A stretch of 64,000 nt of DNA, taken from contig NC_134106.1 of assembly GCF_040939455.1 (NCBI RefSeq), positions 91,085,001 to 91,149,000 on the forward strand, given 5' to 3'. The stretch comes from Microcebus murinus (Eukaryota > Chordata > Mammalia > Primates > Cheirogaleidae). Positions 1 through 11,559 of this stretch are shown here, piece after piece (positions within the stretch are counted from its first letter, which is position 1; every line of letters starts with the position of its first letter). The notes beneath the pieces were generated by a model that searched no databases, was not told the DNA's origin, and worked only from the letters and a program-made list of their open reading frames with translations. Made by a program: the position numbers and the translations under genes.

Positions 1-335
1 ACATTTATTTTCTCACAATTCTGGAGGCTAGAAGTTCACGATCACTATGTGGGCAAATTTGATTTCTGCTAAAGGCTCTCTTTCTGGCTTGTAGACAGGT
101 GCCTTCTCACTGTACCCTCATATGACCTTCCTCTATGCTGGCATGGAGAGAGAGTGATCTCTGGCATCTCTTCTTCTTATAAGGACATTAATTCTTAGGC
201 TGGTTGGGGCTCCATTTTTATGACCTCGTTTAATCTTAGTTACCTCCCTAAAGGTTCTATCTTCAAATACCATTGCACTGGGAATTAGAGCTTCAACATA
301 ATAAATTTTGGAGGGACATGATTCAGTCTATAACA
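1..335 (-). mobile_element. MLT1-type MaLR LTR, antisense, cut by window edge
   Basis: Read on the minus strand, the sequence follows the usual MLT1 LTR order. It starts from a 'TGTTATAGACTGAATC' type end, passes through the 'TTTGAAGATAGAACCTTTAGGGAGGTAACTAAG' equivalent, and finishes in the 'CCTCCAGAATTGTGAGAAAATAAAT' polyadenylation region at the window edge. The outer end of the LTR lies outside the window. Family recognition is by eye; the subfamily is not assigned. Confidence 0.75.
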
Positions 336-671
336 TTGTGATTCTCATTTACTAATTTACTTTGAGATCACTGTAAAGAAAAAGTTTGATCAAGTGAGCA
401 TTCTGCCCAGTCTTGTGTACGCAAACATAAATTTCCCCAATCATTATTTGAATTAATGTTGTCTTTGAGTTCATAAAAATGGCCATAAAATAATTTTTTA
501 AGAGTCAGATGCCTATAGAGAAAATCCTGTGTTCTTTGCCAGCTTTCTTCTCAGATTGAAAGCATCAAGTTGTTTATCCCACAAATTCATGACCGTCTCC
601 ATCATATATGCCGCTAACTTCCAATTCAGTTTGACAAGTATTCTTTGATTAGCTGTGGGCAACCAATTGTG

Positions 672-702
672 ATAGAGAGATAGATAGATAGATAGAGAGA
701 TA
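672..702. repeat. GATA/GAGA short tandem repeat
   Basis: The run alternates GATA with GAGA units (gatagagagatagatagata and onward). It is an ordinary short, imperfect microsatellite. Confidence 0.85.
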
Positions 703-1399
703 AAGCATATTCTTAAAGACATGATATTGTGGAGACATAGCACATTTATGTAAATACTTTTAACAAAGGCAATTATTATTATGTATGATACAATGAGGAC
801 TATATGAAGTGTTTAGAGAGTGAAAGAGTGGTAATTAACTGAGCTTCTACTACAATGACTTACATAGAGTAGGCACTAAATATTAGTGGACTGAATAAAC
901 AATGACTAGGTAAGCTATGTACTGAGTCAAGATAATGAAAAATTGATGCTCTATTTGTAGAGTCTATGATTCAGTGGATTTGGTGCTCAACACAATTACA
1001 TGTCAGGAATATGACAAATCCACAAAAGACTCATATCTTACAGAGATAAAAACCTTTCCTATTTATTATAAATCATTTTTAAAATTTTTCTTCCAAAATG
1101 TTCTGATATGGTCAAGTAAGGAGAGTTGGTCTCATAAATGACACAGCATGAATTCTCTTAGGCTCCCTTTCGAGCCAAATTATTCTGGGCCATGGAGACT
1201 GGGATTGTTTTATCTCCATTTTCTTTTAGGGATAAACAGAAAAAAATGAATTTTGTTTGACAGAGAGTGAAAAAACACAAATAGAAAGAGCCACATTGAG
1301 GAGGAATACTAATCGTTTTATTGATCTCTTTTTATGTGACTCTTAGTGGATGCAGCATAGCAATAACATTGCAGAGTGCACTAGAGTTTGGAACTTAGA

Positions 1400-1600
1400 T
1401 AAGCAGTAATAACAACTACTGTTTATTGAGCATGTAGCTGTAACAGGTATTTTCCATGCATTCTTTTTGTTGTCTCATTGAATACTTCCAACACCACCTT
1501 TTTCCTCATTTTACCAGTAAGTTTAAGTAAAATGTTCAAAGACTCAAAAGTAGTGAATAGAAGATTAGGATCTGAAGTTTGATTTTTTCAAATCAATGCC
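1400..1600 (-). mobile_element. MIR-like SINE remnant, antisense
   Basis: The stretch has the usual antisense MIR order: 'actactgtttattgagcatgtag', then a 'cctcattttaccagtaag' type core, then 'gactcaaaagtagtgaat' and a 'ggatctgaa' end. It is old and diverged. Confidence 0.45.
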
Positions 1601-2295
1601 TGCTTATTACACCTTGCTTTTCCTCCAAAAAAAAAAAAATGCTTTTTAAGGGATATATGGATCACTTAAGCACTTTATAAAACATTTATGGAAATAATTT
1701 ATGTTTTGTTTATAAACTCTCTGAGTATTCACATAAGAAAAATATGGGTTTTATCAAAATAAAAAATTTCCTTATAATTTAAAACATACCTTGAAGCTAG
1801 AGATTCTATTTTTGAAGTGAATATAATATTGTTCTATTATTTTGGTTTGTTTAATTTTGTGGTTGTCAATGTCTTTAGTATCTTGTATTCACAAATTGAA
1901 AATTCTCAGCAGATTATAGTTAAGATAGTATTTTATTACAATTCTATTGAAAAAGTGGGCAGTGGCCAATTTGATAGTATGCCAGCTTCCACATATCAAC
2001 TGTCTTGTTGAGATTGTGTGCTTGGTTGGTGAAGAAAAAAATAACTGCTCAGCATTCCATTCCTATTGTCACTTTCTTCCTGAGTCTGCAGTCTACTGCC
2101 AATGTTTAAGCAAGTATTATCCTCTGATTAGCCTAGTAGAGATTCCTAGAGTTACCCACAAGAGCATCTGTCTCGATCTCACCTACAGCCTCTGAGCATA
2201 ACCTGCACCATAGTGCCAGGTGGAGTGAATGGCACATGGATAGTAAGTATCCAATCAAGCTTTCTTGAATTGAAGCTATAATGTAAGACACTTAC

Positions 2296-2347
<52 letters not shown>

Positions 2348-2362
2348 TATATATATATATAC
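2296..2362. repeat. (TA)n microsatellite with a CA interruption
   Basis: Over 40 bases of uninterrupted TA are followed by a short 'acacacac' segment and more TA. Likely length-polymorphic and prone to assembly error. Confidence 0.95.
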
Positions 2363-2375
2363 TTACATATATATA

Positions 2376-4809
2376 ATATAAACTACATACATAAACAATA
2401 CAAGAATTCATCCAACAAATAGGTGGCATCAAAGTTAATCTCTGGTCCACTTGCTAGGAAAGTTATTTGTTTTACATTTAGGTCTATGATTTCCTGCTTT
2501 TGCACTCTTCTCTTTTATTTCATTTTTTTTTTCTTTTTTCTTTTGTTATTTCTCTCTTCTTTCCTTCCTTTCTAACCTCTCTCTCCATTTCATCCTTTAA
2601 TATTGTAAAATTATTTACCTTTTATAGAACACTCATTTTATTAATTTTATATAATTCTCATTACGTCTTTTAAATACGAAAAGTTCCCATTCTTGGTGCT
2701 GAGGGTAACTTGCTCAAAAATTTAAGTAGCTTACTCAAGATCACAGAACTCATAAATGGCAGAGTCATTCAAACTTTGAATCAAAGTCATGTTTCTATAG
2801 ATATGAAAAAACATGAAAGTGGCTTCTTCCTTATGAGGTTGGCTGAATGGTGATCTCTGTCAATGTGGACTCTTGAAGTTTCTATATGCCTTCAGGCCTT
2901 TTTTTTCTTTCTTTCTTTGTTTAGTTGAGTGACACCACTAGGCCACAAAGACTGAAAATTTCCCTCTGGCTCATTAGATATCAAGAATTATAAGAAGAGA
3001 TCATGGATGTTTTTATCCCCCTTGGCAAAATACATCAATGCAAAATGTTCCCACAGAAATATCAAGGACTAGCAGTAAAATATTAATAATCAAAAGAAAT
3101 ATTGTTTTGTCTTTTGTTCATTATCATTCTTCTTCTACCAGAAATTCCTTGGATGGAATTGGGTTAATTCTGCAGGACAAGTGGCAGATACCCTGACCTG
3201 TAAATTCATCCTTGAGTCTCTGGGATAGAGGTATGACTTGTGACTAATTTATCCAAAAAATACTTAATGTGCTGTACAATCTGTCATTTTCATTCAACGC
3301 CACTAATACTTTATGGAAGAATATTAAGCCTTGCCAAATAATGTGTAAATTCACATGCAAAAATCCTAATCCCCAATACTCCCAACTATTTCAATGGTTT
3401 CATAAGACCCTAAATCTCTGTATCAAATAAAATTTTGTTCAAAATTTCTTACACGGTCTGTATGTTCCTAATATTACTCTGGCTGATTAAATATATGATG
3501 TCAGAAATAGGAAGCTAAGGAAATAAGTCTTTATGAGGCTTTGGCCTAGTAGGTAGCAAGGGAATGGCTGTTATAGGCTGAAAGATGACAAGCATGTTCC
3601 ATTGTGGCAAAACAACTTGTAGCTCCAGGGGAAGGAGTGGTGAAAACAAATATTAGTGTTGTCCTCTGGCAGTTAATGACTGTACTAAGGTGTATGAGAG
3701 AGAAATTAATTCAGGGAAGAATCAACAGTTTTGCAAGCATAAATGAAAAAGAATAGTCTAGAAATCTGAGACCTTGAATGGAAGAAAACCCAACTGCAGA
3801 GAAGGCAATTGAGAAAGCATTTGGGAAACAAAGGGCAGTTAGAATCCAGCATTGTAGTAAAGATTGGATTAAGGGCGTGGCCTTCTCCCCCATCCTGATA
3901 GTTTACTGTTACCATTAAGCTAAGAGGGAGAGGGAGAGAGAGGAGGGACATAGGGTAAAGGCAAGTTTGTAAGCTATTCATGACTAAAGAGTTTAGACAT
4001 GGGTCCCAACACACGGAGCCAACTGGAAGCCAATAGATCAGAAGCTTAGTAAGTTACTGAAGAAAATTATTTCTGAAGATAAACCTTATAGCCTAGTTGA
4101 GACCAAAAGAAACCTAGACCTTGGTTTGTTGTCCACGTGATTCCCCACGGTAACTCATGCCTACGTCTAGTGTGTCCAAGGGAACATTGGGAAATGAAGA
4201 AGACGGAGCCAGGGGAAACAGGTCATCGTGGCCTAGGATGTCTCACCCTCACATAGAAATCAGAAGCAGTGTCTGGTCAAGTAAATCTCCCACTCCCGAG
4301 ACAGACGATGTTCACTATGTCTACCCAGCAGGGTCTCATAACTGCTGACCTGTGTCTGCTGTGAAGCTTTTAGTCTTTTGTATTTTGGACAGAAATATTT
4401 TATTGTAGTCATCCTGAACTTATTCAATCTCATATGAATATTTCTGTGATGTGTGTGTTGAAGTGTGGGGAACAGAAAACATATTTTTAGTTCCCAGGTT
4501 GCTGAATGCAGAACAATCATATCTAGATCAGATAGTAAGGGCTACATTTAGTTAAAAATAATCCTGAACTTTGAGCAAAACATAGTGACTGAAGGAACAT
4601 TTGGTTTTCTTCACTGGGAAAGAGCTGAATGTGTTCAGTAATTGGAAGAAATATGTTTTGTTTGCCCCCATGTTACTCACCTCCTGATATTTACACCCTT
4701 GTGTACTCTCCTTCCCTAAAGCAAATGTAGGAACGGTGACTTTCACAGACCATCAAAAATTAATTGGCTTTTTTCATGATTTAGAACTGTCCTTAGGAAG
4801 AGATTGCAG
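2376..4809. other. Unrecognised DNA with one MIR-like core
   Basis: A pyrimidine-rich tract (about 2,510-2,585) is followed by an antisense MIR-like core (about 2,600-2,800, with 'acttgctcaaaaatttaagtagcttactcaagatcacagaact'-type text). Beyond that I see no element. The 102-residue minus-strand frame at 3,706-4,014 has no domain signature and I treat it as chance. Confidence 0.45.
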
Positions 4810-5165
4810 CCAGGAACACTTTCCTTTGCCCTTTTAGTCAGGTAGGGCTACCTGACCAGCTCTGGTCAATTCAGTATTTCTAGAAAGGATGTGTACCACT
4901 TCTGGTTTGAGGTTTGTAGTACCTTACATGTTTTACGAACTGCATCTTCCTGTTGGATCAAATGTACTGAAGATGGTGGAATTCCAAGAAGAAAGGAGTT
5001 TGGATTCCTGAAAAGCTGCATGAGACAGAAGCCCTTCCCCATCTACATTTTCATTGACTGTTGGGCTGTAAAGTGAGAGAAAAATAAACTTGTATTGTGT
5101 TAGTCCACTGGCACTTGACATTTGTTTTCATTATACGACTTTACCTATTCTAACACTGTAGGTCC
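4810..5165 (+). mobile_element. Possible MaLR-type LTR remnant
   Basis: The right part has the hallmark LTR 3' region: 'gtgagagaaaaataaacttgtattgtgttag' followed by a '(a)gccactgg' type end. The left part resembles the internal LTR order only loosely. The call rests mainly on the AATAAA region and the following conserved block. Confidence 0.4.
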
Positions 5166-5479
5166 AAAGTATTTTTATTGTCATTTTATTTTTGTAAAGA
5201 CAATTTCTGGAATTAATTTTACAATATTTAAAAGACAAATATTATTGTGTATATACACAAGTGCATTTCATCTTGGAAGTGAAGGAAAAATTAAAAAGAA
5301 AACTAGTACTGGCTTCCAATTGAGTTAATGAATACATCAAGGAAACATAAATAAGCAAACAAGGCTGTTTTCTGGATGTATATATGCATAGTCCAAAGTA
5401 AAAGTAATATATGCATTGGCTAATCATGTCATGCAATTGAAAATACAAAAAGATCATAGACTTTGGCAACTAGCATTTT

Positions 5480-5690
5480 TGAACTTAAAGGGTGGTTCCA
5501 AAAAGTATGAAGTGTTTGACCTTGGAAAAGTTATTATATTTAACCTGTTTCTCATTTTTGTCATCTTGTAAATGTACACAGTAGAATGCAGAACAGTTGT
5601 GGAAAAGTAATGACATAAAATATTAAGCAAGCACAGTTCTTGTCACTAAGTAGGTGGTCAATAATTGCTTGATCTCTTCCCTTTCCCCCT
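5480..5690 (+). mobile_element. MIR SINE, sense
   Basis: The order 'gtttgaccttggaaaagttatt', 'aacctgtttctcatttttgtcatcttgtaaa' and 'cacagttcttgtcactaagtaggtggtcaataattg' follows the MIR core and its LINE2-derived tail. Confidence 0.65.
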
Positions 5691-5939
5691 TTATCTTTGA
5701 GTATCATAGAGTGTCAGGCAGATAACAGATAGCATCAATTAGGTATGACTTCTCCAGGACATTACTAATGGGAGTCATACATCAAAATATTAGAACTAAA
5801 TGTTCTGCAACTATTTGCTGAAGCTGTCCTTACTTTATTTTTTTAAGACTGTAATTGCAGAGCTCTCTAACATAACAAAGATTGTATTTACTTTAAAATG
5901 CATGCAGTGCTTTGGTTGTAAAAGCAAACAGAGTGGCTA

Positions 5940-6260
5940 AATCAAGCCCTGGCCATGCAAGGTGGCTGCAGCCCCATCCCGGAGGCTAAAGTCTCCGTGC
6001 ACCCCCAGCTGATCCCTGTTTTCTTGGCAAAACTGAGCTCGCAACTCTGCTTCCATCCTTTATTTCGACAGCTCGTGAGTGCTTTGCTGGGAAGGGCGAT
6101 TAAGTGGCACTTAGTGTATTTTTCATTTTCCTGTGTCCACCTGGTAGAAATAAAACAAAATAAAGGGGAGGGGAAAGCAAACAGACAAAACTGTGCATTT
6201 GGAATGATTACATCTATACAAAATCCTCCAAAACCCTTTATGTCCATGAACTTCTAACTA
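5940..6260. other. GC-richer unexplained patch
   Basis: This segment is clearly richer in G and C and has more CpG than the flanking AT-rich DNA. Both strands carry roughly 100-residue open frames (minus 5,942-6,247; plus 5,955-6,257) over the same bases. I see no known repeat, splice-flanked exon or protein domain. It could be a conserved non-coding element or simply a base-composition fluctuation that leaves frames open. Confidence 0.3.
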
Positions 6261-6306
6261 AAAAGTGAAAATTCTGTGAGCTTTAGTAACCATTATATCT
6301 GTATCT

Positions 6307-6308
<2 letters not shown>

Positions 6309-6376
<68 letters not shown>
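6309..6376. repeat. Compound (GT)n(GA)n microsatellite
   Basis: About 28 bases of GT alternate directly into about 40 bases of GA with one AAA interruption. The GA part is a homopurine tract. Confidence 0.95.
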
Positions 6377-6479
6377 CGTGCATGTGTGTACATACTTACA
6401 AATAATTCAAGAACTAAAGAAAGACTGTACATATGTTGGTAGTGTGACAACTTTGGAATTTAATGAACAATGTTTTTCT

Positions 6480-6665
6480 TCTTGTTCACTTGCCCCATGC
6501 ACACCAGACCCACTCAGACATTATTGCTTTCATTTTGCTCTCTCCTCATTTCGCTTCTACTGTCATGACCCTGTTCTTGTCCCACATATCCTACCCATTC
6601 TTTAAAACCCAGCTCAGGTTTCTCTCATGCTAGAGGCCTTCCCTTAAGACTTCTACCTTCATTAA
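6480..6665 (+). mobile_element. LINE2 3'-end remnant
   Basis: The text 'ctttaaaacccagctcaggtttctctcatgctagaggccttcccttaagac' follows the well-known L2 C-terminal coding segment, where 'cccagctcaagtgccacctcc' is followed by 'aggaagccttccctga'. Ancient and diverged. Confidence 0.55.
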
Positions 6666-7099
6666 CTGCTTTTGGTTTTACTTGTGATTGCAACTGGCCT
6701 AGACATGTGGCATTTGGATCATGAGGGTCCAAGCCCATAGAAGAAAATTCCAAACTGCAGGAGATATCAGTGGGGAGAGGTAGAAGCAAACTGAAAGCTG
6801 TAGAAGAAATGTGGACAAAATACCAAGGTAAGTGTCTACAGTCACCAATTCTGAAGGGGTCAATTGCAAGTTTGAATTTGGAGTCTCAAGAGATGAGCCT
6901 CTAATAAAAGCAGAAAGATCTGAAATCTTTTTGTAAGGCTAGAGGTTGAAAAATTCCCAAAGAAGGCAAACTTCCCTAGACTATTCTACAGCAGTTGTCT
7001 TATTTTTGTGTTTATAAGACTTCACTGTTTCTATTCATAGGTCAATTAACATATCAGCCCACATGGCCTGAAGAATTATGTCCTGGTACCCGAAGAACA

Positions 7100-7262
7100 G
7101 TGTTCTAGGTCTGGCTTTACAATTTATTAACTGTATTATCTTAGACGTGCTGGAGAACTGCTTCTGAGCCTTGGTATAATAAGATAGAGGAGGTCAAGTA
7201 ATGCCTATCTCATGGAAGGATGGGAAATTTAGTGAAATAATGAATGAGGATATGTTTGCATA
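7100..7262 (+). mobile_element. MIR SINE, sense
   Basis: The segment carries the MIR order 'ggtctggctttacaatttattaactgtattatcttag', 'gagccttggtataataagat' and 'tcatggaaggatgggaaatttagtgaaataatgaatgagg', corresponding to the MIR core and distal part. Confidence 0.6.
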
Positions 7263-7282
7263 CTAGAGAATGTTATTGTCTC

Positions 7283-7675
7283 TGTGTTAGTCCATTTAGT
7301 GTTGCTATAACAGAATATATGAGACTGGAAATTCATAAACAAAATAAATTTATTTGGTTCACAATTCTGGTGCTTAGAAAGTGCAAGAGCATGGCAGTGG
7401 CATCTGCTTGGCCTCTTGATGAGGGCTTCATGCTGTGTCACAGTGTAGCAGAAAAGCACAAGGAAAAATCAGGTGCACAGAGGCCAAACACAAGACATGA
7501 CTTCACTTCACAGTGACCCACTCTCCCTGGAACTAATCTATTCCTGAGAGAACTGACCTGGTCTCATGAAAAAGACATTAATCTATCTTAATGATCTAAT
7601 CACCTTTTAAAAGCACCATCCCCCACCATTACCTTGCTGGGAATTAAGTTTCCAACATGAGCTTTGGTATAGCAC
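7283..7675 (-). mobile_element. MaLR LTR (MST/MLT1-like), antisense
   Basis: The left edge 'tgtgttagtccatttagtgttgctataacagaatat' and the 'aaataaatttatttggttcacaattctgg' block are the antisense 3' part of a MaLR LTR. The right edge 'gctgggaattaagtttccaacatgagctttgg' is its antisense 5' part. It looks like a complete solo LTR. Subfamily uncertain. Confidence 0.7.
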
Positions 7676-8009
7676 TGTAGCACTGTGCTATAAAATTGAG
7701 CACCAATTGAATGTTATTTATTAACTTTACTATAGATATGAAATGCAAATTCTAAAACTTGTAGTAAAATAATTTTGATGGAAGAAATCCATATGGTATA
7801 CTAATAAATTATACTTTAAAATGTAGGTCTGGTGTACATTAGATAGTCAGTACATTTTATGTTTAACGAGTTTTTATTCTTCTCTTTGCACAACACCTAC
7901 CAACCTGGTTTTCCTCATATTTCTTATAGAAAGCAGAAACCTTCAAAAATGATCATTCCTTGGAATTACACCATGTTGAAAAGGTAAATAATGTAATTTA
8001 TCACTGCAT

Positions 8010-8215
8010 AAGATACTGAAATTCAAATCCTGGCCCTGCCAATCACAAAATTCTTTAGTAAGTTGCCTAGATTGTCTGTATCTCTGCTCCTTAAACTATA
8101 GAATGGAGACATGAGTTTGTTCACAGGGTTTTCAAAAGGTCAAATGACTTACAGTATGTGTTATAGGGCTTTGTACAGCCAAAAATAGTTCATCGATAAA
8201 TGCTGCTTCCCCTTT
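8010..8215 (+). mobile_element. MIR SINE, sense
   Basis: Starts with 'gaaattcaaatcctggccctgcc', passes through a 'taagttgcctagattgtctgtatctctgctcc' core, and ends in 'cagtatgtgttatagggctttgtac'. This is the full MIR order. Confidence 0.7.
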
Positions 8216-8747
8216 TCTCCCTTTTGCCAACATTGTCTCTTTCCTTGAAGGATGTGCGCATGGATGTTGCCACTACCTGGTTATTGACAGCCTACCTCTT
8301 TCCATAACCATCTCTGACTTTAAGGATTATAGATACAGAGTAGATATTTCACAGTGATTAGCTGAAAAGCAAAGTTCTCTTGTTATTTAAGTTAATATAT
8401 TTTACAAGAACAATAGTCTTGGTTGTCCCTGCTTGGTAACCCTCACACCATCAGCCTACCTACAGATGAAAGGACTCTCTCTATTTCATAACAAGGAGAA
8501 GGCTCTTTGATGTCATTTTAAATTTTTTAAAGAAGATGGAAGGAAATCTAGAAATAAAATAACAGAGGCTCACTCTTAGGAGCTTCACAGTGGAACAATG
8601 CTTCATTTCTCTTCACAGGAAACTTCGCCATTCAAATACATTCACTTTTCATAAAGCACCTCCTCTATTTCAGCCCAAACATTGAAAACTGAGCCCATTA
8701 AATCAGAACAAAAACACTTTTGAAAACATCTTTCGAAAAATACGATT

Positions 8748-8942
8748 TTGGCACAAAAAGATAAGAATCAAGAAGGATGGAAAAAATCAAAATGGAATTC
8801 AGTTCAAGGGAGACAAGTTATTTGTGAAACCTGCAAAGTAGCAATCAAAGGGGGAGATTACACCCATCAGCACATATTGTTCCATAATAATCCTGACTCA
8901 CTCTTTCGAACATTTAAAGAGTCGAGCAATTACAGGGGTTAA
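8748..8942 (+). other. 64-codon open frame with a zinc-finger-like Cys/His spacing (doubtful)
   Basis: I do not recognise this reading frame. Its translation contains CETC, then twelve residues, then HILFH, which matches the C-X2-C-X12-H-X3-H spacing of a C2H2 or BED-type finger. It lacks the usual hydrophobic F and L positions. The N-terminal part is rich in Lys, Gln and Trp. There is no clear promoter, splice site or repeat signature. A chance frame is at least as likely as a decayed transposase or exon fragment. Confidence 0.2.
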
Positions 8943-9164
8943 GAATCCTATTTTATAGGAAAGGGAGGACATAGAATTGACTATAGTGAAGGTATTATTG
9001 GAAGTCATTCTCCATTCCTCTCTACACTTTCAAATCCTCCCTCATCTTTATGGCCTCTTTCTATGTTCCGCTACATCTACAAAGCATTCCCTGCCCACTA
9101 TACTGTACCATGCTTCCTTCTTCTTTTAAGGTATGGGCAGAAGTATTTTCTGCACTATTTAGGG

Positions 9165-9345
9165 GCAATTTCATGCAGTGGTTAGAATATTGGCTCTGGC
9201 TGCCAGACTGCCTGGATTGAATCCTGACTCTGGCACCGGCTAATTGTAAAATCTTGGGCAAAGTTATTTAAAATTTTTCTGGTGCATACCTTTAATCATA
9301 TATAGAGTAGGAATATTGTTAATATAAAACTATTTCACTGATAAG
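9165..9345 (+). mobile_element. MIR SINE, sense
   Basis: A textbook MIR opening: 'cagtggttagaatattggctctggctgccagactgcctgg', then 'gaatcctgactctggcaccggctaattgtaaaatcttgggcaaagtt'. One of the better preserved MIR copies in the window. Confidence 0.85.
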
Positions 9346-9599
9346 GGTTACATGACTTAAGGGTTAATGTTAAATGAGTTAAGGTTATTATTAGTTAATA
9401 TGACTATTACCCAATCATTGGTTCTTAGCCTACAGCTGACCTATATTTCTAAAAGCAATTTTTTTCTTAGCTATTTTGCATTGCAACTCCTTCAATGCTT
9501 CTACTCAACCTTAAAAGAAAACCCACGTTTCTTAACATTGTGTGATATACACAGCAACACCTCCCTGCCAAAGAGTCACAACGAACACTGGAATTTGTG

Positions 9600-10042
9600 A
9601 CTCTGTTCCCTTATATTGCAACAGTGGTTTTGCAGGTGAGACTACTACAGAAAGGGACTTTGATATTATCCTGGATTATCCAATCTAAGCAAGTGTGTCC
9701 CTAAAAGTGGAGAACCTTTCCTGGCTATGGTTGGAATGAGAGAGAGACTGATCATGGGAGAGGGTCAAAAAGCTACAATGCTGCTGGCTTTGAAGGTGGA
9801 GGAAGTGGGAGCACATACCAAGGAGTACAGGTGGCATCTAGAAGCTGGGAAGGGTTAGCAAAGGGCCCCTCCTATAGAGCCTCCAGAAAGGACTGCAGCC
9901 CTGCAGATGATACCTTGCTTCTAGCTCAGAGAAACCCGTGCCAACCTTATGATCTAAAGTACTGTCAGATAATATATTTGTGTTGTTTTAAGCCTCTAGG
10001 TTTGTGGGAATTTGTTACAGCAGCCGCAGGAAACCAGCACAC
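9600..10042 (+). mobile_element. MLT1-like MaLR LTR, sense
   Basis: The landmarks occur in order. They are 'ggactttgatattatcctggattatcc', 'aatgctgctggctttgaaggtggaggaagtggg', 'ggcatctagaagctgggaa', 'gagcctccagaaaggactgcagccctgcagat' and 'tttgtgttgttttaagcctctaggtttgtgggaatttgttacagcagc'. The call is firm at the level of ancient MaLR-type LTR; the exact subfamily name is not assigned. A related copy lies just downstream in the same orientation. Confidence 0.7.
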
Positions 10043-10359
10043 AGGATATGCAAATACTTTTGGCTTAGTGTTTACCTACCTTCTGGGCCCTGAAGAATAA
10101 GGTGGAAGGGAGGGTGCAAGACCAATGGCCAAATGTCCTTGTGTATAAGCAGGATTCGCACGGGTCTGGTGGCATATTTCCAGGAAAGAGACAAAGTAAT
10201 TAACAGGAGAATGAATGGATGGTTGATACAGAATGAAGAGAATGAGAAGGGGAGGGCAGATTCTTAAGATGTCCTCAGACATTCTCTTGGTACACATGCT
10301 CTTATAATCCGCTGGTCTGTGAATATGATGGAATATCACTCCCCTGGTTATCATTACTT

Positions 10360-10860
10360 ATATGACAAAGGGATTTTTTTAGATGTAATTAATCTCTGAA
10401 TCATTTGACATTAGATAGAGAGATTACATGAGTAAGGATGACTTTATCCCATGAGCCTTTTGAATATGGATCTAGAAGTCAGAGATTCTAATCATGAGAA
10501 AGATTGGAAATGTGGATGCTGGCTGGCTTTGGAGGTGAAGGGGCCACATGTCAAGGACTGTGGGTGGCCTTTTGACACTGAACATGGCACCCAAATATAA
10601 GCCAGCAAGGACATGGGGACCTCACTCCTACAACCACCATAATCCTGTCAACAACCTGAATGAGCTCAGAAGTGGATCTTTTCCTGGAGCCTCTAGAAAG
10701 GAACACAGCCCTGGAAGCTTAATTTCAGCCTGGTGATGGGCAGTGAGCAGAACATGTGGTTGTGTTGGACAAGACTTCTATATACAGAGCTGTGATTTAA
10801 TAAATGGCTATTGTATCAAGCTGCTAAATGTAGGAAGATTGTTACATAGCAAAGAAAAAC
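10360..10860 (+). mobile_element. Second MLT1-like LTR, sense
   Basis: Shares the order of the copy at 9,600-10,042: 'gatgctggctggctttggaggtgaaggggccacatg', 'gagcctctagaaaggaacacagccctgg' and a degenerate 'gctgctaaatgtaggaagattgttacatagca' end. It is more diverged and contains extra sequence. The two copies are about 320 bases apart, so they may be independent insertions or the LTRs of a heavily deleted element. Confidence 0.6.
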
Positions 10861-10999
10861 ACACACAGGGGACAGGTTCAAGCTGCAACAGCAACTTCAT
10901 CCCAAGTGGCTCCCAGAATAGAGTGAGATGGCAGCATGCAGGGGATAATTCCAACCTAGTCTAGCATGTGTCTAAGCACTTTAAAGGAACAAAGCTCCA

Positions 11000-11170
11000 G
11001 GTCAAGTTACAGGCTCAATTCTTGACTACCTATGTAAACTTGGAAAAATGAATTAACTTCTCTAAGCCTCAGTGTTCTCACATGGTTGTGGTGAGGGTTA
11101 AATGAGATGATGCATATAACAGATTCTGCATGGTTCCTGGTTTGTGAGATGAGCGCTCAGTCAAAGGTGA
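11000..11170 (+). mobile_element. MIR SINE, sense
   Basis: Has the 'ctaagcctcagtgttctcacatggttgtggtgagggttaaatgagatgatgcatataaca' portion of MIR, followed by the '...tgagatgagcgctcagt' tail. Confidence 0.8.
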
Positions 11171-11394
11171 CTGCACTAGGTTTTCTTATTATTATTATCA
11201 TCATTGCCCCCCTCTTTCTTTTAGTTGGAACGTCCCAGTATAATTGGGAGAGAGCTAATTACTTGTAAAGATGAGGTGGGACTGACTGCAGGAGTTCTTG
11301 TATACAAGCTAAAAAATGTTACTTTGTTCCATAGGTGATGTAAAAAATCAACAATTTTAACACAGAAATTACTTTTAAAGTTCTATCACATATT

Positions 11395-11545
11395 CTGCAA
11401 CAGTTATATGTAGTCTCTGGATGCTTCCATTTCCTCAACTGTAACATGAGAAATATATGAGGACCTATTCCATAAGATTGGGTGAATTAGTGCATATAAA
11501 GTGCATGAAAAAGTGTTTTAGATGGTAGAGATTCAGTAAGTGGAA
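11395..11545 (+). mobile_element. MIR SINE, sense, distal part
   Basis: Carries 'tccatttcctcaactgtaacatgagaaatatatgaggacctattccataagattgggtgaattagtgcatataaagtgc', the second half of a MIR. Confidence 0.7.
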
Positions 11546-11559
11546 ATTTTTAATGTATT

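Larger units (their letters stand above)
336..2295. other. AT-rich stretch with little recognisable content
   Basis: No gene or clear mobile element apart from a GATA-type microsatellite (about 672-702), a MIR tail-like piece around 815-900, an antisense MIR-like stretch around 1,400-1,600 and an A-run near 1,627. The short open frames here lack domain signals and look like chance. Confidence 0.5.

Noticed and set aside
2296..2362. TA-rich run as a possible promoter or origin
   Set aside because: It is a plain microsatellite with no neighbouring gene signal.
5942..6257. A protein-coding exon in the GC-richer patch
   Set aside because: Open frames exist on both strands, there are no convincing splice sites and the translation is unrecognised; kept only as a possible non-coding element.
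7673..7692. Short repeated 'tagcactgt' motif suggesting a hairpin
   Set aside because: It is a single small duplication at an LTR edge; not enough for a structural RNA or site call.
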